Shown: piece by piece, positions 1 to 10,415 of the stretch | Position numbering within the stretch: the stretch's first letter is position 1 | Layout: every line of letters begins with the position of its first letter | Source of the DNA: Symsagittifera roscoffensis | Lineage: Eukaryota > Xenacoelomorpha > Acoela > Convolutidae | NCBI RefSeq assembly: GCF_963678635.1 | Contig: NC_087062.1 | Coordinates: 22,663,870 to 22,727,869 of the forward strand | DNA: 64,000 nucleotides | Direction: 5' to 3' | The notes under the pieces: generated by a model | What the model was told of the DNA's origin: nothing | Database searches by the model: none | The model's input: only the letters and a program-made list of their open reading frames with translations | Made by a program: the position numbers and the translations under genes

Positions 1-2
1 AA

Positions 3-1274
3 GAGTCCGGGGAGCGGTCCACGTCCACAGAAGAAGAAAACACTGAAGGAGAAAATTTGTCCGGGGAGTGTGAAATGTGGGATGAGGACTCGGAAGCGAG
101 CAGTGACAATCAAGATAGTCTCTGCATGATATTGGCAGAAGAAAAGATTAGACACCACGACAGGGAATTAGAAACAGATCCGTCCTCAGGAACCTTCAAC
201 TTGGACGTGCAGGAAATACGAGGTGGTGAAGAACTTGAAAGGATTGCAGTTTCAAGGAAGCCATTCAGGGAGCTATCATGCAATTCAAATGTGAGAACAA
301 ATCTGGTCCCGGAAGACGACATGAAGGTGGTAAGGAGGATAGTATGCGTGAAGCTGAATGACGACGTCCACAACCCTGGGGAGATGAATGGGCAGATCAT
401 GGCGCTGAAGGAACATGTCAAAGCGAGATATAGGCTGTCGGACCTGATAAGAGCCCAGAAGAATGACAAGATGACAAGCAATCTCTCCAAATGGATCCGA
501 ACGGGGTCCAAGGAGAAAGGGGAACTTGAAGAAGACAGCTACAAGATCCTGAGCCAGTTCTACAAAGAGAGGAAAGAGTTACTCTATCACACGGCTGACG
601 GGGTGGTAGCATGCAAGAGAAAAGACGAAGACAAGACACTACACAAGCACAACCTCACCATATTACCACAATTATATCAGACAGAGGTGTTGTTCAGATC
701 ACATGATCAAATGGGGCACCAGGGGATAGACAAAGTGCAACAAAAAATACTTCACAGGTTCGATTGGCCAGGATTGAGGAAAGCCTGTGAGAGGTGGGTG
801 AATGCATGCCTGGCATGCTTGCAAGTGAAAGACCCAAGGAAGATGAAATTCCCACTCAAGTCGGTGGAAAGCTCGGAATTTAATGAAGTGGTGCAAATAG
901 ACCACCAGAAGATCTGTATGACGGAGTCGGGGTATAACCAGATACTGGTTATAATTGATCACTTCAGAAAACTGGCAGAAGCAGTGCCGTGTCAAATAGC
1001 TTCGGCAGAGGAGACTTGTGACCACTTGATAACTCATTGGATATCAAGGTATGGTTGTCCAATGACTTTTCAGTCAGACAACGGCAAGGCCTTTGTGGGG
1101 GACTTGGCTAAGGAATTAATGAAGAGGTCACACATTGCTCAAGCACACTCAACGACTTACCATCCCCAGACCAACGGGCTGGTAGAGAGACAGAATAGAA
1201 CGTTGGTGAACATGCTGAGGGTATACTGCTCTAGATACATGACGGACTGGATAAGTATCTGCCTCAAGCCGTAG
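3..1274 (+). pseudogene. Pol fragment: linker plus integrase zinc finger and catalytic core
   Basis: The frame is open from base 3 and enters the window inside an acidic linker upstream of integrase. The HHCC zinc finger is visible (HDQMGH at about 705-720, CLAC at about 808-819). The catalytic core has the first Asp in QIDHQ, the second in QSDNGKAF and the Glu in NGLVERQNR. Exactly 35 residues separate the second Asp from the Glu, the canonical D,D-35-E of retroviral-type integrases. The protein would insert element cDNA into the genome. The frame breaks at about 1247, where copy D has one extra T (ACTTGG against ACTGG here), and integrase continues in another frame. The first ATG of this frame (81) is not a real start, because this is the middle of a polyprotein. 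Confidence 0.92.
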
Positions 1275-2017
1275 GGGCATACAACAGTACTCAACACTCA
1301 ACGACGCGTATCAGTCCATTCATGATGTTGACAGACAAAGAAAGAGCGATGCCCCTGACGTTCTTTTACCCGGAGTATGAAGGGAAGAGGACGTCGCCTC
1401 AAGCTTACGTGAAAGAGGCAATTAGGAGACAGCAGGAAATAATCGAGCTATGCAGGAGGAACACTGCGCAGGCACAAATGAGACAGCGCAAGAAATATGA
1501 TGAAAAAATATTACAGGCGAAGCCATATGAAGTGGGCCAGTATGTGTGGGTTTTCCAGAATGTGATACCGCCCAAAGGGACGAAGAAACTACTCAAGAAA
1601 TGGAGAGGACCATTCATGATAACTGAAGTACATCAACAAGGACGGTTCTACCACTTGAGTACGGGGCGCGCAGCACATTATGAGAACCTGAAGCCTCATG
1701 TCCCATCCCCAGAGGACTGGTGTATACCAAAGGACATGGAGGGACTAGAGTACCTACTGGTGGAACCAGCATGTGAAGTGAACGAAAGAGGCACCAGAGA
1801 TAAGAATGATGGCAATGAGAACTTGAGTTTGGATGACAATGAAAAAATAGATGCGGACTCTGAAGCGGAATCTTTTCTGGAAGAAGATTGGAACGATCCG
1901 GAGCAAGGTGAGGCGCCGAGGTGGACTGAACCAGACTTGTCAATACCAGCGGGGACAAGGAGTGGCAATCGCAAACGCACAGGCATGAGGTACAACAGTT
2001 ATGGGACGACTTCCTGA
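1250..2017 (+). pseudogene. Pol fragment: integrase C-terminal region with GPF motif
   Basis: This continues the integrase after the one-base deletion near 1247. It begins in the conserved helix of the core (LPQAVGAYNSTQH) and runs through the C-terminal GPY/F-type module (KWRGPFMITEV, then a GR...HYENLKPH segment at about 1660-1700). An acidic tail of about 100 residues follows, ending in TGA at 2015-2017. The frame one base away is open across roughly 1920-2061 and leads directly into the macro-domain frame. The macro domain was therefore probably joined to this polyprotein, either by a frameshift or because this copy has lost or gained a base (inference). Copy D has lost this whole section. 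Confidence 0.88.
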
Positions 2018-2061
2018 TCGATAAGATACAACCTGATGACATAGGCAAAGAACTAATAAGT

Positions 2062-3012
2062 GTGGGCGAGCTGACGGCAGATGGTGAATGGCAGCTCATA
2101 GATGATAATGATCACTACCCACAGGAAGACTACTCGACGCCGGAGCGGGAAACGGATTTAGAACAGAGTGAGATAGAGAGGAGGGAGAATACGAACCTGA
2201 GGATATTAGAATGGATGCGCGATGTCAAGAACGAAAACGAGGAAGGGCAGAGCATACAGCAAGTTGACATATCAGCGGGGAAGTACATGAAAACGAAGGA
2301 TCCTCTTTTCGGCTGGACGGCAACAGACAGCCCGCTCGGCATTCCGCCAGATAATTCAGACCCAGCATCATCGACGGGGACGTCGATAAATATTTTTGTC
2401 CGGGGAATGGGGGTAGGACTTACCCACACCAAAAATTTGATGATAAAGAAACTCAGAGAAGTGAGAGAAAAGTGCGTACTGGAACTGGAAGGGGAGGAGG
2501 CCGAGCCTACCATAGGACGGAATTTCAAAACGAAGTTTGAAATACCAAACGAATACTCAGAAAATATCCTGATAACGGATAGTGACTTCATTCTGTCGGA
2601 CAGGACTAGCGCAATCTGTATCACGGCGGACATGGGTTTCAAATCAAGACTGGAAGCTGACTTCAAAAGAGAGTACCAGAACGTGGAGTTTCTGTTTAGA
2701 CAGAGACCAGGGCTGGGAGGAATGGCAGCGCTTCCACCATCAATAGCAGAAATCCCGGGCAAACACCTGTGCTTCCTAGTGACAAGGGTCAATGACAGGA
2801 ACACGATCGATCCCGAACACGTGATGTTGGCACTAACAAGACTACGAGACTTTATGATTGAAAGAGGGATAACGGAGGTCTCAATGCCGATGTATGACCC
2901 AAACTGGGGCAAATTGAGCCCAAGGGAATTGTACGCTATCCTACACGTGGTCTTCGCAGAAACTGAGATAATGGTGCATCTTCACAAGAAATACTACTTG
3001 AGCATCGCCTGA
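2062..3012 (+). CDS. Macro-domain (OARD1/TARG1-like) protein in the retrotransposon pol 3' end
   Basis: The frame is uninterrupted for 316 residues and is also open upstream to about 1920. The first 160 residues are acidic and low in recognisable structure. Residues from about 165 to 312 follow the ADP-ribose-binding macro fold closely: a strand and turn (ILITDSDFILSD), ICITADMGFKSRL and DFKREY in place of the usual ...CxSxD..MGAGIA..FKKKFG, then CFLVTRV, VSMPMYDP, and a last strand after VVFAETEIMVHL. Spacing matches the O-acetyl-ADP-ribose deacetylase 1 branch as known for that family. The Gly-rich loop that normally reads GCGLD is DPNWG here, so the Asp/Gly residues used for ligand handling are replaced. 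Binding or hydrolysis of ADP-ribose is therefore uncertain. It sits between integrase and the second reading frame. It could be a Pol domain or a separately translated product. Confidence 0.78.
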   Translation: MGELTADGEWQLIDDNDHYPQEDYSTPERETDLEQSEIERRENTNLRILEWMRDVKNENEEGQSIQQVDISAGKYMKTKDPLFGWTATDSPLGIPPDNSDPASSTGTSINIFVRGMGVGLTHTKNLMIKKLREVREKCVLELEGEEAEPTIGRNFKTKFEIPNEYSENILITDSDFILSDRTSAICITADMGFKSRLEADFKREYQNVEFLFRQRPGLGGMAALPPSIAEIPGKHLCFLVTRVNDRNTIDPEHVMLALTRLRDFMIERGITEVSMPMYDPNWGKLSPRELYAILHVVFAETEIMVHLHKKYYLSIA

Positions 3013-3492
3013 GTCGGGTACGCGGGGGTCTCGAGTTGGGCATGAGGGAAGAATCTCGAGTTAGTTGTGGGGGTACAAAACAGGTAAAGAATCTTAGAGG
3101 TGATTGGCATGACAATTAATATTTTAAATGATTGATGGTGCTAAAACAAAGAATGAATCTGCATGTTTTTAGAAATTTTCCAATTGAACTATTTTAGTAG
3201 GACGAATAGGAAAGGGTTTTAACTATAGTAGTAAAGGGGGTTTTAGGTTAGGAACACAGCCTGTCGGTCTAAAAATCGGGTGTTATTTTCAGATTGATTT
3301 GGTAAAGTCAAATTGACTACCCAACTGTATTCAATTGAAGAAAGAGAACGCAAATTGAACAATATCTCAAGAAGCAAGCTCAAGTTGCTAAAGTGAACTC
3401 AAGTTGCTAAGGTAAACTCAAGTTGCTAATACTCAAGTTGCTCAGGTAAAACTCAAGTTGCTAATACGCAAGATCACTTGGAAATCACGGAA
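3013..3492 (+). other. Intercistronic region between pol/macro and the second reading frame
   Basis: No reading frame is supported. The left part is G-rich (GGGGGTCTCGAG, GTGGGGGTAC) and contains CAG|GTAAAG near 3081, which has the form of a splice donor. An AT-rich stretch follows. The right part holds short tandem repeats listed separately, then the ATG at 3493. Whether it contains a promoter or acceptor for a subgenomic RNA cannot be told from sequence alone. Confidence 0.5.
3379..3470 (+). repeat. Five-copy CTCAAGTTGCT tandem repeat before the second frame
   Basis: The 11-base core CTCAAGTTGCT begins at 3379, 3398, 3417, 3432 and 3452. Spacers are AAAGTGAA, AAGGTAAA, AATA and CAGGTAAAA. 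The repeat lies 23-114 bases upstream of the ATG at 3493. Confidence 0.9.
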
Positions 3493-3681
3493 ATGGCAGA
3501 TCGATTCTGGAAGTCCATGCCTTCGGCTTTGAAAAAACCCACACTTGACGAATTGTACAGACGTCTGAGGGACCTGGATTATACTCAAGTGGACGAGAGA
3601 ATGGCAGTGATGTTGAATGCCATCCTCCAGTTGGAGGAACAGGGCGCGAGTGTCGGGAGTCTGCGACAGAAGCGGTTTTGA
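3493..3681 (+). pseudogene. Start of the second long frame: small helical N-terminal segment
   Basis: ATG at 3493 opens 62 codons ending at TGA 3679-3681. The product is mostly helical in character, with KKPTLDELYRRLRDLDY followed by MLNAILQLEEQ. The next segment is open in other frames, so the stop is probably a result of decay. The function is unknown. Position just after the intercistronic repeats suggests this is the true N-terminus of the second polyprotein. Confidence 0.55.
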
Positions 3682-5046
3682 TGGTAGGCTACACCACTGA
3701 TGGAATATCCAATCAAGAGCAAACCAGGTGGCTGTCCTGGAACGTGGATGGAGCAATAAGGGGGTTCGATTTGGCAAGGAACCCTGGCTTGAGTAACAAT
3801 ACTGAGTATGGTGCAGGGGAGTTCCCATTGCCGGTCAGACCATCAGTCAGATCCACGGGCCAGATCACGAGCAAGACCATTGATGTCACGGGCACAGCAA
3901 ACGGGGGAAGCGTATCCGGACGTCAGTATCATGAAGAGAGAGCTTGAGAGGACTCAGCGGGAGAGGAACAAGGCAAACCTCGACCGGGATCAAGCGGTGC
4001 TCGAGAGAGATCAGGCAAAACTTGAGAGGGATCAAGCGCGGAGGGAACTGGACATGTTGAGAGCTGAACAGCTACAGGCAGAAAGGGTGCGAGAGAATGC
4101 CGCAAATTGCGAGCAGCTGAAGTCGGAGCTTGAAAGGATCCAGCAACGACAACGCGAGCTCGACATGCAGAAAGGGGCTAGGCCCAAAGAGCGGGTGGTG
4201 ACCGGCTCAAGACCAGAGTCACGTATGGAGGTGGATGAAGCTCCTAGGTCGAAGGGACGATTTAACCTCGATCGCGCGGCTCAAGAACATATGAACGAAG
4301 GGTTGGAGGTGTGGATACCGTCTGAATCTGCGTCCTCCCTACGTGGTCTAGAGACACAAGTAATACGCCCGTTGATGGACGTCGCGCTGCCTGGATATAC
4401 ACCAAGTTCGACCCCGGGTAGTAGTCAGGTGAGTGGTAGCTCGTCACGACTGAAAGAATTGCACGAGCGGCTACAGCTAAGGAGTCGCGAGAGTCCAGCA
4501 AGAGTGGACTTACCCTCGACGTGGGGGGAGCAACCTGTCAGGAGTGTGGAAAACTCGAGTTACAAGAAGAATACGGAAAGTAGATACCACAGGCACAATC
4601 GGATGGACTGGAGCACGGCGCAGAGAGACAGGAGAGATTGCTTCCATGACGCGGCTTTGGTGGAATACCTCACGCAGCCACGTGTGCTCGAGGGGGCGGT
4701 CCACCTGATCATAGGGGACAGCTTGTTGCGGGTGCTGACCCGGATCCAGTCCCATTGGCAAACGGGGATCTTGAGCTTCGCTGGAGCCGCGACGCCGCTG
4801 ATGCTAGCGACACTTGAGATGCTAGGGATGGCAAGAGTATACACGGTGACTCTGATGGTCGGGACGAATGACGTGTCCAGAGGGGAAGCAAGGAAGGTGA
4901 CGAGGCTGCACGACAAGATGAGCTGCATTCTCGAGGAATTGCGGATTCAAATGGATCCGGCCATTCTTACGGTGTGCACCATCCCTTACAACATGAAAGC
5001 GGATCAACATGCAATGGAAATGAACACACAAAAGTGCGAAACCTGA
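3682..5046 (+). pseudogene. Second frame: coiled coil plus SGNH/GDSL hydrolase (N-terminal part)
   Basis: A degenerate stretch (to about 3940 in frame 3) is followed by frame 1. At about 3930-4180 there is a highly charged coiled coil with repeated DRDQAVLERDQAKLERDQA-type units. The SGNH hydrolase core follows. Block I is LIIGDSLLR, with the nucleophile Ser codon at 4720-4722. The block II glycine is in LSFAGAAT. Block III is VGTNDVSRG (GTND codons 4861-4872). SGNH/GDSL enzymes hydrolyse ester bonds, and related domains are known in some non-LTR and rotifer LTR elements; the substrate here is unknown. The frame breaks near 5030, where copy D is intact, and block V lies in the next frame. Confidence 0.85.
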
Positions 5047-6480
5047 ACGAAATAATCAGGCTGATACACCAAAGAAGCGTCCTCCCCGTTGGGCTGTTGG
5101 ACGTGGCCGAGCAAATGGAGCTATCTGCTTTCCCTGATGATGCATCCTCGGATGGGATTCACTTTGATAGGCCCAGAGGGGTGGAGTGGTTGAATGATGT
5201 CTTCCAAAGGCACATAAGCGCATTGGAGGCAGAGTTGCTAGAGACGGCACAGGTCACATTCGGACCACCCCCAAATCCACCCTTCTTCAACCCGAGGGCT
5301 TTGTCCAGTCGCTTGGGTGCGATGGCCGATTCTAGAGACAGTTCGAGGAACAGCCGGACCAAGTTGCCAGGCGCCGCGCCCATGGAGGCTGATGAGGCAA
5401 CGTCATCAACTCCTCAGGGATCGATAATATCCTCGGTGGTGGTGGCGGAGAGGAAGAAGCCGGAGAGGCCAGCGGAGACCAGCAGGTCGAAATATGTGGA
5501 GAAGGTCAAGGAGCTGGACTTGCAAGACCTGGAATGCAGGCTGGAGTTAGCGAAAGCTTTGGGTCTTGAGCGGGTGTCGCACGAAGACTCGGGTAGACAC
5601 CAGTGCGTGGACTGGCTGAAGGCTCACGAGACACACTTCTCGAGAGCGAAAATGATGGAGACGGCGGATCTGACTGGGATTCCCACAAAATCGGTGATGG
5701 GACCTATTAACTACAGACCTCTCAAGTCATTAGGGAGTCCGGGACTCGTGGTGGAGCCTCCCAAACACCGAACCAGCATTGCCAGGATTAGAGTGGCCAC
5801 TCCAGCACAGTTGAGGGTGGTGGACAAGCTGATGGATCCGAGAGAAATGGAATTACCAGACGCCGCGTATGAAGGTACGAGATTAGCCAACGACCCCAGA
5901 TACGGGAAACCCTGCGGGAATACGCAGCTGGCCAAAACCTTGGCAGTTTATGACAGGGCAGACCCAGCCGCAGCAAGGGTGGTCATCGTGGCGGGATCGG
6001 ACTTTGAGGGAACGTCTCCCAAATTGTTTTGGACGGAAACTCTGATATATTCATTGCCGGGAGCGGAGCTAAACCAGATGTTAACACTGGTGGTGGCAAT
6101 AAAATCGGAGATGCCTTGCGAGCCTGAGCTACTGCTGTTTGCAGGGATGAGCGATCACTTGCATGCGACGGGGTTTCTTGAGCAGCTCAAGGGTGATGAA
6201 CCTACACCGAAGAAGATCTGGGAAGCCATCCAGACATTATTTGCAGCCATGAATGAAGTACAAGAGAACGTTGCCTCACGATTTGGCTCCAAGACAAAAG
6301 TGGCGTTCACGACGTCCCCCGGGTACGCGAGCATGCCTCCCGCTCTGCAATTTGTGTATGCGATCTTGATCTTGATAGCAGAAGGGAATGAATGGCGTAT
6401 TCTGATGGCAGCTCCCAATCGGGAACTGGAACCTACGAACTTGAGACTTCGCAGATCAGAACTCGCGGCGGCGTGGGGGA
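5030..6480 (+). pseudogene. Second frame: SGNH block V and a second SGNH-like domain
   Basis: This continues the hydrolase. SSDGIHFDRPRGVEWLND (Asp codon 5151, His codon 5160) supplies the Asp-x-x-His of block V. After a low-complexity linker and a helical segment (DLQDLECRLELAKALGL, HQCVDWLKAHE), a second domain begins with VVIVAGSDFEGT (GSD codons 5994-6002) and LLLFAGMSDHLHATG (about 6136-6180). These sit where GDS and GxND would be. Copy D reads AGINDHLHAAG, closer to GxND. I infer a second SGNH-like fold whose nucleophile motif is rearranged. The reading frame shifts at about 6475. Confidence 0.7.
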
Positions 6481-7795
6481 TGTGTCCCACGCGTTGACGA
6501 GCTTTTACGAGTTGGCTGACATCCTCATCGTATTGGACGAGGTCCTCTTGCTAGAGATATCTAACTTCGCTAGGCAACTCAAGCTCAGTCCGATTATAGG
6601 GGACGATCATCCAGTGGTGACTCACCTGACGGCCAGTCTGTGGTTTCGAAACATGGAGTTGACCATCACAAGCTCCACCAGTAAATCTAGAGGGCCGAGC
6701 AACGAGAGGAAGAACGTGGCCGCATCGGAAAAGCAGCTGGAGTTGATGGTGTATCGACTGACACAAGAGAGAGGCAGGTGGCCCTTCCTGACACCAAGGC
6801 TGGAGAACGCCACGGAGAAGACAAGAGAAGGTGCACCGCTTCTGGTGAAGCAGATCTGGGATTTTCTTGAGGAGCAGCTGGGAGTGGCCGAGAAGAGGGA
6901 AATGACGGTTGGCAGGTTCGTCACGGCAGCCAACGAAGTCACGATTGGAGGATTCTGGAGGGAGCACGCAAGGGGTGAGCTGAGGACGAGGAGGGATCAC
7001 GAGATTCTTGAGTTCTTGAGTCCTTGTTGGGGAAAGGAGTTACTGGCCGGAGTGTACAGCGCGAAAGAGACCATCTTTAAAGCCTTCATCCAGGAAATAT
7101 TGAATATGCCCATCAATCTGTTGCTGGCACTGTACCTGGTTTACCCAAGGTACCTGTTTAATATGGGCCCAGCATACATGTTCAGTCGGGGTGTGGACAC
7201 CCTCCGGATAGACGGGTACTTGACATTGGTGCTTCTAACCCACGTGGAACTGGTGTCATTTCACCGACTGATGAAATACGGAGAGCCTCTGTCGATGGGA
7301 AGAACACACTCGAGTAATGACACCTACTCGTATAATTGTGCTGCCGGGCTAAAGACGCTGCTGATACAGTACCTACTGATGCAAAACCGGCACCTGACTG
7401 GTGAAGAAAAGAGCCCGAAGACAAGAGAGGAGTGGAGGAAAACGAATGGAGGCATGCCTCTATTGACGGACCTATGCCTGGCCATGAGGTCGGACCCCAT
7501 GGGGATGATCCGGGGGCTAGGGGAGGTCGTAACCTGTATCTATGGAACAGGTCGTCACGTTCGCGTTTCCAGATCCTCTGGTGACAGCTTATCGATACTC
7601 AGTGACCCACGTGAGCCTCATAAGCATATTAGATGGGACGACACTCAATTGGTGTCAGCAGGAGGTGCTAAGGGCACAGATGAGCAACACGGTGCTCTTC
7701 GGAAAGGTGAAGGATCCGGAGTTGGTGGTATACAGTTTTCGAGGACAACTGCAGTGCAGGATGGGAGGCAAGCGCGAAGGCCCCATGGAACCTAA
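6475..7795 (+). pseudogene. Second frame: end of SGNH-like domain and a large helical region
   Basis: It begins VSHALTSFYELAD. It contains VTHLTASLWFRNMEL at about 6615-6660, which resembles the DxxHLTxxGxxLW end of SGNH proteins. About 300 residues without a recognised family follow. These include ERGRWPFLTPRLENA, FWREHARGELRTRR, a hydrophobic stretch NMPINLLLALYLVYPRYLF, and DGYLTLVLLTHVELVSFHRL. Copy D has the same blocks in the same order (44512-45165), so the protein is a conserved part of the element. Meaningful coding ends at about 7540. No signal peptide or convincing membrane anchor was found, although the segment lies in the position where envelope genes usually sit. Confidence 0.65.
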
Positions 7796-9176
7796 ATCCC
7801 CTGACAGCAAATGGACAAGAGATCTTGAGAATTCCTGCATGGAAGAAAAACTTCGAGCTAGTGAAAAGGGAGCTAGAGGCGATATTGGAGAAGGAAGTCC
7901 TGCCAGCAAGCATTCCAGAATTTCCAACAGTGAGGAGAATGACCCTGGGGATGAACAGCTCCCTGGTGGTCCCGTCCCTTTTCGCGAGAGAAGCAACCGA
8001 AGAACAGCAGAAAGAGTTCATCGACGGCTGGGATTATCTCTTCATCGGCTACTCTGCAGCGATTTATTTTCATACCAGCGATGCGAAGATAAGTTCATGG
8101 ACAACTCAAGCCAAGAAAATGAGAGAGTCGATGCCCCCGAAATTCGAGGTGCGAGATGCCTTGAGAACACTTGAGCGGGCAGGTCTAGAGAACAAGTTGC
8201 CGGTGTGGGACGATAGCAGGATGATAGTGAATGAAGGGCATATTGCGCTGAAAGGAGACGAGATGGTGTTTGCCACAAGGAAATACCGGGCACCTTACGG
8301 ACTAGAGCAGGTGGAAAGGAGACAGGAGGGAAAGGAGCTGGATGTGGCAGGCCCATTGCATGTGGCTCTGACAGAGTATAAGAAAACGAGTCCAGCGACA
8401 CCATCACCCCTATCAGTGGACACCCCTGGGGATAAAAGGAGTGGCACCGTAGAAGATTGATTCAGAAGGATTCTTGAGAGAAGAGGAGCAGAATCGGGAG
8501 AGGAGATTATGGATGAGACTCTCATTGAGGCAGGAGAGGATATGGAGGTGGGAAACACACCGGAGTAGAAGCCATCGGAGGAAGAGTTCACCACGCAAGA
8601 ACTGTTGAAAGATCTGAGAGGAGAAAATTGGGCAGACAACCCCACGCCACCTCTGACCTCATCTCCCCGCAAGAATCTAGAGTTGCCACTGACGAGAGAG
8701 AATCTCAACATGGGAATGATCTTCCTGAGTGCGGAGAGAATGGAGAACACCTTCGAGGGAAACAGGGATGACTTCCTAGGCACACTGGATGAGGATGCTT
8801 GGCGAAAATTCTTGAGCGATTTTAATCGAGAAGTGGACGACGACACCACATTGGATGATTTTAGGGAGGAGCTGTGGGAAACGGTGGTGAAGTTCGGAGA
8901 GCCTGTCCTGATGGGGAGAGGTCTGGAGGAGAAAGCTCGAGGAGAGCTGCTGAGCAAGATGGTCGAGTTGAGGAAGGCATCACGAAAGACCAGAGAAGAC
9001 AAATGTAAAGACAGCTCTACTCCGAAACAAAAAACTGATAATAAAATAATTGAACATGTAAGGGGGGATCAGGTCGGTAATAGTAATATAATTAAAAGTA
9101 CTAATATCCTTAAGGCTCGAGCAGGGGGAGGCAAGAGTTGGAAGGGTTGGATGAAGACAAGGAAGTCGAATCAGTG
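7542..9176 (+). pseudogene. Second frame: middle section, no recognised domain
   Basis: Frame 3 from 7542 (TVLFGKVKDPELVVYSFRGQ) shifts to frame 1 at about 7820 and then stays in frame 1 to 9176. In-frame stops interrupt it at 8458 (TGA) and 8566 (TAG). Visible features are FIDGWDYLFIGYSAAIYF, an acidic stretch at about 8480-8600, and LEEKARGELLSKMVELRK near 8930. The last part is Lys/Asn-rich. Copy B keeps only the last 200 bases of this section. I do not recognise a family. Confidence 0.55.
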
Positions 9177-10408
9177 ATGATAACCACAACGCCCCCGAGT
9201 AAAGATGTGAGGCCTCGCAAGAGGAAGAGAGACGTGGAGGGATTGGGCAGTCCTTCAGCGGATGCGGTCTCGGAGAAAAACTTGAGAGAGACGGCCCCAT
9301 GGTTCTGGCACGATGGAAGACAGCAGCCTACAAGAGTAGCTACGAGCCGAGGAAACTGCTCGACGTAGAAAAAGAGATGGAGATCCCCACCAGCTCAACA
9401 ACGGAAGAAGACTTCAAAATGAAGCGAGGTTCGACGAGCGGGCAGACCTGGGAAGTGGACGTCGGCAAAGAATGGGTCTCAAGTGAACATCAGGCTATTG
9501 GGAAGCAAGTGACAAGCGATCCTCTTGAAAAGAATAAAACGAGGAACACCTGCCGACCGTGGTGGGTGGCCCTGGAAACATTGCAGGAATTGGAAGACTG
9601 CCTTAAGAAGCTCGACAGTGGAGTGTCACGCAAGCGACGCAACTGGGATACCCAGCAGAAGGCTGATATCAATAAATTGGAAAAGGGGACCCAACTGAAT
9701 AGAACTTGGCAGAACTTGTTAAAAGATCATTTTGAAGAAGCGATGAGAACATCCTCATAGGCATCGCCGTTGATGGCGAATCCCTTTATCAGGACCGCAG
9801 GACAACTGATTTTTGCGTGGAGCCTGTTGGGGATAGAGTTAGAGACACTGACTTCGTACGATAAGTTGGGAGGCAAGAATCTAGAGGTATATCAAATGCT
9901 GATGCAGCACGTTGCTAGGGACAACTCAGGCTTGAGTCTGGCAAGGAGGAAAGATGCTACCTGTTTCTTGAGATGGACAATGTCGATGATGACTGACAGT
10001 ACCATCCTAGCATGTCACCAGAGAGCAATTGGAAGCAAGACGCTGGAAAGGAGAGTCTCCACAGTCATCTTGAATGTGTACCAGAGTACTGGGATAGAAA
10101 AGGAGGATGGTTCTAGGCAATCTCTAGAGAGCCACAGGAAGTTAGATGAGATACGGAGATTCTACAACTAGAAGTTTGAGGCGAAACACGACGTTCACCG
10201 TAACTTGGCTTCGTCAGGAGAGTACTTGAAACCCAACAAGAAGGGAGAGTACCATTATGTGTCTGGAGTGATGGGGATGGCATACAACCCTTTCTTGGAC
10301 TTAGAAGCTGGAGGTGCCCACAGAAACTATGAGGTGGCGGAGCTGCTGAAGTTCTGGACAGAGACGATAATGGAGGTAGACACTGTGGCGAGAGAGAGAG
10401 AGACCTAG
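9138..10408 (+). pseudogene. Second frame: block matching the 449-residue frame of copy B
   Basis: Frame 3 (PPSKDVRPRKRKRDVEG, a basic nuclear-localisation-like patch) shifts to frame 2 at about 9300, which runs to 10408. Frame 2 contains two stops, TAG 9758 (copy B has a Ser codon) and TAG 10169 (copy B has Lys). Recognisable conserved strings are RPWWVALETL, GYVSGVMG-like 'YVSGVMGMAYNPFL' and NYEVAELLKFWTE. A GA-dinucleotide run at about 10389-10403 ends the frame. Copy D has AGGAAGAAA there and stays open. The function is unknown. Confidence 0.65.
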
Positions 10409-10415
10409 CGTAGGT

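Noticed and set aside
6475-7795. Second frame as an envelope glycoprotein
   Set aside because: The position fits, but I found no signal peptide, cleavage site, glycosylation cluster or terminal membrane anchor; the short hydrophobic stretches are interior and mixed with charged residues.
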